Origin: Gammaproteobacteria bacterium
GTDB lineage: Bacteria; Pseudomonadota; Gammaproteobacteria; JAURND01
NCBI GenBank assembly: GCA_035546635.1
Contig: DASZWJ010000040.1
Coordinates: forward strand, 1-39,485
Reading direction: 5' to 3'
DNA: 39,485 nt
Each line of letters opens with the position of its first letter. Position 1 is the first letter of the stretch. Under the pieces are notes generated by a model. That model did no database searches, was not told where the DNA came from, and saw only the letters and a program-made list of their open reading frames with translations. A program made the translations under genes and the position numbers. Positions 34,898 through 39,485 of the stretch are shown here, in pieces.

Positions 34898-34997
34898 CAG
34901 GTTAGGAGGGCACAAGCGAAACCGTTGTTTCATGGGTGAAACAACGGAGCGTACATGATGTATTCACAGCGTTTTCGCGGTAACCCTTCCTAACCTG
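34898..34997. repeat. Nested palindromic element between grxC and secB
   Basis: The outer arms caggttaggaggg (34898-34910) and cccttcctaacctg (34984-34997) enclose a perfect hairpin ccgttgtttc-atgggt-gaaacaacgg (34922-34947). This looks like a dispersed intergenic repeat placed inside the grxC-secB gap of an otherwise compact operon. A structured RNA is an alternative reading. Confidence 0.7.
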
Positions 34998-35061
34998 GTG
35001 ATTCAAAAGCGTTTGATGGCATCTGCCATAAAACTCTCTCCACTTTCAATAGGACTTCATT

Positions 35062-35571
35062 ATGCAGCAAAATAATACGACTCCAGAGCAACCTAATGGC
35101 CATGCTACATCAGAAGCTACTGCCACAGAATTTAATATTCAAAGAATTTACACCAAAGATATTTCCTACGAATCTCCCAATACTCCGCAGCTATTCCGCG
35201 AGCCCTGGCAACCCAATGTCGATGTAGAACTAAACGTCAACACCGCAAACCTGGGTGAAGACCATTATGAAGTGAAACTCTCCATCACCACCACCGTCAA
35301 AAGCCAAGATAAAATGGCTTTTCTCGCAGAAGTGCATCAGGCCGGCATCTTTAAAATCCAAGGATTTTCTGGCGCGCAATTACATCGCATGTTAGGCAGT
35401 TATTGTCCTAATATTTTATTTCCGTATATCCGTGAAGCTATTTCAGATTTAGTAGTGCGCGGTGGCTTCCCGCCTTTGTATTTAACGCCCATTAATTTTG
35501 ATGTGCTCTACGATCAGCAGTTGCAAAAACAACAAGAAAATAAAGCGGCTGAAACGACGGGTGACCAGTAA
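35062..35571 (+). CDS. secB: Protein-export chaperone SecB
   Basis: Homotetrameric cytoplasmic chaperone that keeps preproteins unfolded and passes them to SecA. The 169 residues exceed E. coli SecB (155) mainly by an N-terminal Gln/Thr-rich leader and a Gln/Lys-rich tail. Visible core blocks: FNIQRIYTKDISYESPNTPQ, HYEVKLSITTTVK, EVHQAGIFKIQGF and the SecA-contacting FPYIREAISDLVVRGGFPPL with LTPINFD. Followed two bases later by gpsA. Confidence 0.97.
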   Translation: MQQNNTTPEQPNGHATSEATATEFNIQRIYTKDISYESPNTPQLFREPWQPNVDVELNVNTANLGEDHYEVKLSITTTVKSQDKMAFLAEVHQAGIFKIQGFSGAQLHRMLGSYCPNILFPYIREAISDLVVRGGFPPLYLTPINFDVLYDQQLQKQQENKAAETTGDQ

Positions 35572-35573
35572 TC

Positions 35574-36590
35574 ATGCAGTCTGAACAGCAAGCAACGCCG
35601 ATTGCCGTCTTAGGAGCCGGCTCCTGGGGGACGGCGCTTGCCGTATTGCTGGCTGAAAATGGCTATGAGGTACGTCTTTGGAGTTATGACCCTGAACAAG
35701 TAGCGCAAATGCGCAAGATACGCTGCAATGCTTATTACCTTCCTGAAATTACATTCCCGGATAATCTGGAAGTTTTCGATGATTTACCTGCCACTTTAAA
35801 CCAGATTCAAGACATTCTGATTGTGGTGCCAAGCCATGCATTTCAAGGCCTGTTACAACGGCTAAAACCTGAACTATCTGTTGGATCACGCTTGGTATGG
35901 GGTACAAAAGGCTTGGATCCACAAAGTGGCCAGTTATTGCATACGATTGCCCAGGAAACGCTGGGGATAGAACTACCCACGGCAGTGCTCTCAGGACCCA
36001 GCTTTGCTCGTGAAGTGGCATTAAAAAAACCGACTGCTGTGACTATTGCTACAACGGATTCAGCATGGGCTGAGGCACTCACGGCAAGGTTGAATAATAG
36101 CTATTTTCGCGTTTACACCACCTCGGATATCGTGGGAGTGGAAGTGTGCGGGGCAGTGAAAAATATTTTGGCAATTGCGGCAGGGGTGGTTGATGGTTTG
36201 CAGTTGGGGATTAATGCTTTAAGTGCGCTGGTTACGCGAGGATTAGCAGAAATGCAGCGTTTAGGCATTGCCCTTGGCGGCAAACCACAGACATTTCTCG
36301 GGCTGGCGGGTGTTGGCGATTTAATGCTAACCTGTGCTGACAACCAATCGCGTAACCGGCGTTTTGGCGCAGCAATTGCTAGAGGTAAAACCGAAGACCA
36401 AGCCATAGCAGAAATCGGCCAGGTAGTAGAGGGGGCGTCTAATCTCAAAGCGGTTTATCGGCTAGCACAGCAATTGCAGGTAGAAATGCCCATTACGGAA
36501 CAAATCTATGAAGTGCTTTATCAGGGTTTGCCAGTACAAGCAGCTATTGAAAATTTATTTTCTCGTCAGCCGAGGAGTGAATTGGATTAG
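35574..36590 (+). CDS. gpsA: Glycerol-3-phosphate dehydrogenase [NAD(P)+]
   Basis: Reduces dihydroxyacetone phosphate to sn-glycerol 3-phosphate, the backbone of phospholipids. The 338 residues have usual length. The Rossmann motif VLGAGSWGTALA is at about 13-24, with WGTKGLDPQSG, LSGPSFAREVA, the catalytic Lys in EVCGAVKNILAIAAGV and GLAGVGDLMLTC following. Last gene of the yibN-grxC-secB-gpsA unit, its start two bases after the secB stop. Confidence 0.97.
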   Translation: MQSEQQATPIAVLGAGSWGTALAVLLAENGYEVRLWSYDPEQVAQMRKIRCNAYYLPEITFPDNLEVFDDLPATLNQIQDILIVVPSHAFQGLLQRLKPELSVGSRLVWGTKGLDPQSGQLLHTIAQETLGIELPTAVLSGPSFAREVALKKPTAVTIATTDSAWAEALTARLNNSYFRVYTTSDIVGVEVCGAVKNILAIAAGVVDGLQLGINALSALVTRGLAEMQRLGIALGGKPQTFLGLAGVGDLMLTCADNQSRNRRFGAAIARGKTEDQAIAEIGQVVEGASNLKAVYRLAQQLQVEMPITEQIYEVLYQGLPVQAAIENLFSRQPRSELD

Positions 36591-36696
36591 GTATCTATAC
36601 AAAATTTTCAATCTAGGCGCTGTATACCCTCAATTTCTTCCAATCCTAAAGATCAATCAAGAATTCCCAGGGTCGCAGAAAGTGTAAAATGACTAG

Positions 36697-36942
36697 CTAT
36701 ATAATGCGCAAAAAATAACAAATTCTGGAAAAGTTTCTGTATCTACTTGGGTGGTGTATCAGTTTTTACAAAAATCGCCCATCAGTTATGCCAAAAAAAT
36801 AGCTCAAGAATGCAGTATTTCACTACCGACAACGAATAAATTATTAAAATGTTTATTAGATTTAAATATTATCAAAGAAACCACTGGAAAATCTCGAAAT
36901 AAACTGTATGTTTATCAGGATTATTTAGATATATTAAATTAA
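36697..36942 (+). pseudogene. C-terminal remnant of a Fic-family protein
   Basis: An open stretch from 36697 ends in SLPTTNKLLKCLLDLNIIKE and then NKLYVYQDYLDILN. This is the C-terminal winged-helix end of Fic/DOC-type proteins, whose usual ending is YVYxxYLDIL. The Fic core with its HPFxxGNGR motif is absent and no start codon with a ribosome site is seen (a GTG at 36751 opens the last 63 codons). A stand-alone small DNA-binding protein is a less likely alternative. Confidence 0.65.
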
Positions 36943-37039
36943 AGAATTAATAATGAAGTCTCTAAAAAAATGTTGTCGAAAAATCCCCCCATCATATACA
37001 GTAACTACAATAAAGCAATAAAAGACAATTTATTCCCCG

Positions 37040-37069
37040 TTCTTACTGGTAAATTCTATAGAATATACT
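37040..37069 (+). promoter_or_regulatory. Probable promoter of the 6S RNA gene
   Basis: A TTCTTA -35-like box (37040-37045) and a TATACT -10 box (37064-37069) are separated by 18 bases, placing transcription start near 37076-37083, directly at the first bases of the RNA's closing stem. Confidence 0.5.
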
Positions 37070-37080
37070 ATATTTAATAT

Positions 37081-37258
37081 TGAGAAGAGTGTTGTTGTGG
37101 ATATTCATCCCCGAACCGATAATATGAAGATCAGGAACTTGTCTCGGGCTGTTGTGTGCAGGTCTGCCATAGAGCAGAGAGCCTAATGCAGAACGGTCAT
37201 TTTCCAAACGTACAAGGGTGTTGGGCTCGTGGTACGGTATCTTCAGTGACACTCCTAG
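37081..37258 (+). ncRNA. ssrS: Probable 6S RNA
   Basis: 6S RNA binds the sigma-70 RNA polymerase holoenzyme by mimicking an open promoter. Evidence: length about 178; closing stem aagagtgt (37085-37092) with acactcct (37249-37256); then ccccgaaccgataat, which resembles the ccctgagccgatattt segment of E. coli 6S; then cgggctgttgtgtgcaggtctgcc and gagagcc, matching the position and character of the E. coli ggttggtgagcatgctcgg and gagaagcc parts; and a 3' gggctcgtgg segment able to pair back. No protein gene is likely here. It stands alone, rather than next to zapA or ygfA as in E. coli. Assignment is by remembered similarity, not by a covariance search. Confidence 0.72.
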
Positions 37259-37273
37259 ATTTTTGAGACACCC

Positions 37274-37302
37274 AAAAAACCTGCTTTAGACAGGTTTTTT
37301 TT
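37274..37302 (+). terminator. Rho-independent terminator
   Basis: The stem aaaaaacctg-ctttaga-caggtttttttt, with a run of eight T, lies about 16 bases after the 6S RNA end. It is the clearest intrinsic terminator in the window. From 37303 to 37510 I see only A+T-rich sequence with no recognised site. Confidence 0.88.
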
Positions 37303-37510
37303 CGTAGAGGCCGGGCGGGGTATTTGAGGTATTTATTTAGTTTAAATTAGGTTGAAACTATGGCTGCGCGTTTTCAAAATTTGATTGTAACAGCCATTCT
37401 TATATAATCTCAGGTAACCTTTTTAAAACTTCACGTCCAAAAATTACTTCATCAAGGTACCCCATATGTAGCATGTCTATGATGCGGATTTTTCATTAGT
37501 CATCATAACT

Positions 37511-37765
37511 TTACCCGATATAGAATTTATCAATTAATTTTTCTAAAATTTTTCCTTCAGGTGTCGGATTGTAATTTTTGTCAAAACCAACTATTTGCAA
37601 ATATTCTCCACATTGATCTCGAATTTCATCGGCTTTAAGGTCGTCAATTTTTAATCTATAGCCACTTTCTATGTTTTCCAATAACCTCCTAAGATCATTT
37701 TCTAAAAAATTATTTTTTAATAGAAAATCATATTCTTCTTTTGTAAGATCGATTTCTTTCATCAT
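37511..37765 (-). CDS. Probable immunity protein of the adjacent toxin
   Basis: An 84-residue, acidic, soluble protein (opening MMKEIDLTKEEYDFLLKNNF; ending in NPTPEGKILEKLIDKFYIG). Its ATG overlaps the stop of the PAAR effector gene (ATGA) and GGAGG of the ribosome site lies within the last effector codons, so both are made together. Small acidic proteins directly after a PAAR or CdiA toxin are usually cognate immunity proteins, and the pattern Asp-Glu-Ile-Arg-Asp-x-Cys with an NPTPEGKILE-like end is one I associate with such proteins. No enzymatic motif. Function inferred from position and acidity. Confidence 0.75.
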   Translation of the reverse strand: MMKEIDLTKEEYDFLLKNNFLENDLRRLLENIESGYRLKIDDLKADEIRDQCGEYLQIVGFDKNYNPTPEGKILEKLIDKFYIG

Positions 37766-38760
37766 GTTTTTCCTCCAAGCTTCATTGCTTTACTTGTTGA
37801 TGTTGGGTTTACTGAAATGATATCCCTGGATTCTGGATTAATCACAACCTCTGCTTCTTTGCCAATATATCTTTGGCTAGGTCGTCCTAAGGAATCTGTC
37901 TTTGGTTCTTTAACTTTAAGCGGGTTTTTCAAAGCATCTTTAATGGCTGTATTTGAAACATTTCGTTCACTCATTCTTTGTTTTGCATGAGTTGTTAATT
38001 TTGAACCAGCTATACATTCGTCGCAACTCTCAGTTGCTTTCCCTCCAGCGGTAACTTTGCCCGCCGTCTCAACAGTTTTGGCACTATTAAGCAATTTTAA
38101 CCCACTAACAATCGCCGCCCCAAGCTCCTCAAGTCCTTCAGCCGATGCGGAAATCTCAGAGCCAACCGGTCCAAGCGGGTCAAGTGCATCATGCAATTCA
38201 TCACTTATATTTTCATCCGCAAAATTTTCCAGACTAGATTTTTCTTCAACATACAGCGCTTCCGATTCAGCTTTGATGGCAGCACTGATATTTTCTATAT
38301 CTGCATCCAAAGCAGCCATAACCGCTTGCGCATTGCTGGAGATAGTAGAGAGTGCGCTCTGTCTAGTCGATTTCGATGAATCGTTTGGAGGATCGCAGCC
38401 TAAATAAACCATGCAGCCATCGCCAAAACTGACATTCACGCCATCGCCGATGGAAATTATAGCCCCACCGTCACCAATAAACACATTGCTTGAGCCTAAG
38501 CTGATGCTGCCGCCGTTGCTGATTTTATCACCCATGCGGGCGGCGGGTTTGCCATTAAAAAATACCGTGGAAGAGCCTTCAGCAATAATAGGCGGAGCGC
38601 CGGAGGCTAAGCGACAGCTGACAGGGTCGCCCATGCGTGCTGCGGGTAATCCGTTAATGAGGATGTTGGGGGAACCTTGCATAATTTGTAACGTAGCGCC
38701 ATCGTTAGGACCTGAGTCAGCGCAAGCATGCAGGTCGGTGATGCGGGCAGCGGATTGCAT
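37762..38760 (-). CDS. PAAR-domain T6SS effector with C-terminal toxin-like domain
   Basis: A 332-residue protein. Residues 1-97 form a PAAR domain (AARITDLHAC, ILINGLPAARMGDPVSC, VFFNGKPAARMGDKIS, GSSNVFIGDGG), the sharp tip that caps the VgrG spike. An Ala/Ser/Glu-rich helical section follows (about 130-235). The C-terminal domain (about 253-332) starts THAKQRMSERNVSNTAIKDA and has QRYIGKEAEVVINPESRDII and SVNPTSTSKAMKLGGK. This resembles the DUF4258/RelE-like (BECR) nuclease toxins of polymorphic toxin systems, where the first His and Arg are candidate catalytic residues. Encoded 13 bases after vgrG and overlapping a putative immunity gene. Toxin activity is inference. Confidence 0.85.
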   Translation of the reverse strand: MQSAARITDLHACADSGPNDGATLQIMQGSPNILINGLPAARMGDPVSCRLASGAPPIIAEGSSTVFFNGKPAARMGDKISNGGSISLGSSNVFIGDGGAIISIGDGVNVSFGDGCMVYLGCDPPNDSSKSTRQSALSTISSNAQAVMAALDADIENISAAIKAESEALYVEEKSSLENFADENISDELHDALDPLGPVGSEISASAEGLEELGAAIVSGLKLLNSAKTVETAGKVTAGGKATESCDECIAGSKLTTHAKQRMSERNVSNTAIKDALKNPLKVKEPKTDSLGRPSQRYIGKEAEVVINPESRDIISVNPTSTSKAMKLGGKT

Positions 38761-38773
38761 AAGGGACTGACTC

Positions 38774-39485
38774 CTATCCTTTGTTGACCATTAGACTTTT
38801 GGTATTGATGATGACGCCGCTTGGTGAAATGACGAGACTGGTGCTGCCAACTTGCAGTACGATGGATTCGGAAGCACTAATTAATGCGGAACTGCCAGCG
38901 ATGGTCTGTGAGATATTTTTGATGTTTTGAGTGTAATTGTTGCCTACGGAAAAAGTGGCATTGTTGACGGTGCTTTGATTATAGTCATTGCCCACAGTGA
39001 CGGCAGCGTTATTAGTTGTCGTATGCGTGTAGTTATTGCCGATAAATTGCATGGCATTATGGGTTGTGCTTTGGCTGTAATCATTGCCTACGCTGACGGT
39101 GGAGTTATTGGTTGTTGCATGATTGTAATCATTACCTACTGTGACCGTAGAATTATTTTGCGTTGAATGGTTATGATTGTTTTTGACCGTGATTGACAAA
39201 TTATTTTTAACTAATTTATTAAAATCCTTCTGCGCCTGAATATAAATCTCTTCCTTGCCGTGCCGATCTTCAAAATACAATTCGTTGTGCTCATCCGCCC
39301 CAGCGCCTTTAGTCGAAGACGTGCGAATGCCGCTTCTAGATTGTGTGCCTGGCAGTGAATAAGGCGGTTGGTTGTTGCCATTATAAACTGCGCCAATAAT
39401 CAAAGGTCGGTCAGGGTCGCCTTCTAAAAAGTGCACGATGACTTCTTGGCCGATGCGCGGTAAAAATAGGGCGCCCCAGTTTTTG
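38774..39485 (-). CDS. vgrG: VgrG spike protein, 3' part (runs off the window)
   Basis: The frame is open to the window end and the 5' part of the gene lies beyond 39485; the visible part has about 237 residues. It begins NWGALFLPRIGQEVIVHFLE, GDPDRPLIIGAVYN, the gp5-like OB-fold of VgrG, then ELYFEDRHGKEEIYIQAQKD and a needle of six 16-residue repeats of the type NNSTVTVGNDYNHATT. It closes with SASESIVLQVGSTSLVISPS. VgrG trimers form the puncturing tip of the type VI secretion system. Its downstream neighbour encodes the PAAR tip effector, so the set is a self-contained delivery module. No other T6SS genes are visible here. Confidence 0.93.
   Translation of the reverse strand, partial: KNWGALFLPRIGQEVIVHFLEGDPDRPLIIGAVYNGNNQPPYSLPGTQSRSGIRTSSTKGAGADEHNELYFEDRHGKEEIYIQAQKDFNKLVKNNLSITVKNNHNHSTQNNSTVTVGNDYNHATTNNSTVSVGNDYSQSTTHNAMQFIGNNYTHTTTNNAAVTVGNDYNQSTVNNATFSVGNNYTQNIKNISQTIAGSSALISASESIVLQVGSTSLVISPSGVIINTKSLMVNKG
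38920..39215 (-). repeat. 48-bp tandem repeats within vgrG
   Basis: Six diverged direct repeats of about 48 bp encode the 16-residue units of the VgrG needle. They are coding repeats, in frame throughout, and could support length variation by recombination. Confidence 0.8.

Noticed and set aside
37043..37252. 69-codon minus-strand frame
   Set aside because: It is antisense to the probable 6S RNA, with no ribosome site or recognisable family.
38411..38770. 119-codon plus-strand frame
   Set aside because: Antisense of the PAAR repeats; its Pro-rich sequence mirrors the Gly-rich codons of the real gene.
38920..39215. Regular direct repeats that could suggest a CRISPR array
   Set aside because: The repeats are in frame inside vgrG, without unique spacers of constant length, and encode the known type of VgrG needle repeats.

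Overview
This 39.5 kb window reads as chromosome of a gammaproteobacterium with moderate-to-low G+C. The housekeeping genes are typical of that class (artPIQM with argR, yibN-grxC-secB-gpsA, priA, queC, hemH, tkt). Three very large, Ser/Thr/Lys-rich proteins of eukaryote-interacting type and several families of palindromic repeats suggest a host- or protist-associated lineage such as Legionellales/Coxiella-like bacteria. That placement is inference; no rRNA is present to fix it.

Layout. 1-2.7 kb: transketolase (minus strand), ending in a long perfect inverted repeat that also carries a backwards copy of the last ten tkt codons. 2.7-4.9 kb: a 730-residue protein with four related hydrophobic repeats and a C-terminal CaaX box (Cys-Leu-Val-Met), a strong candidate for a host-prenylated effector. 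5.1-8.0 kb: a large palindromic element, then a small sugar cassette (cupin phosphomannose isomerase, ROK sugar kinase, RhaT-type transporter). 8.3-11.5 kb: lipoprotein HlyD-type adaptor, ABC ATPase and ABC-2 permease in one operon, then MTA/SAH nucleosidase. 12.3-14.4 kb: small accessory genes: an XRE regulator divergent from a small hypothetical gene with two operator-like palindromes between them, a DinJ antitoxin next to a broken toxin and an intact HigA antitoxin, and a GNAT acetyltransferase. 14.4-20.3 kb: a complete tripartite efflux operon (outer-membrane factor, adaptor, RND pump). 20.4-27 kb: queC, a DUF29 gene, the arginine transporter operon divergent from argR, a glycine-zipper lipoprotein, hemH and a BON-domain lipoprotein. 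27.1-31.7 kb: a gene remnant and two more large candidate effectors (905 residues with leucine-rich-repeat-like segments; 522 residues with coiled coils). 31.8-36.6 kb: priA, then yibN-grxC-secB-gpsA. 36.7-37.3 kb: a Fic-protein remnant and a probable 6S RNA gene with a strong terminator. 37.5-39.5 kb: immunity protein, PAAR effector with a C-terminal toxin-like domain, and the 3' part of vgrG, i.e. a type VI secretion effector module.

Themes. (1) Weapons and host interaction: CaaX protein, LRR-like protein, coiled-coil protein, T6SS VgrG-PAAR-toxin-immunity set, efflux systems. (2) Repeat-driven remodelling: at least six different palindromic element types lie between genes, two of which supply the C-terminal codons of neighbouring genes (the RND pump and hemH). 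(3) Decay: a broken toxin gene, a Fic fragment and a second gene fragment. No tRNA, rRNA, CRISPR array, transposase or integrase gene was seen.
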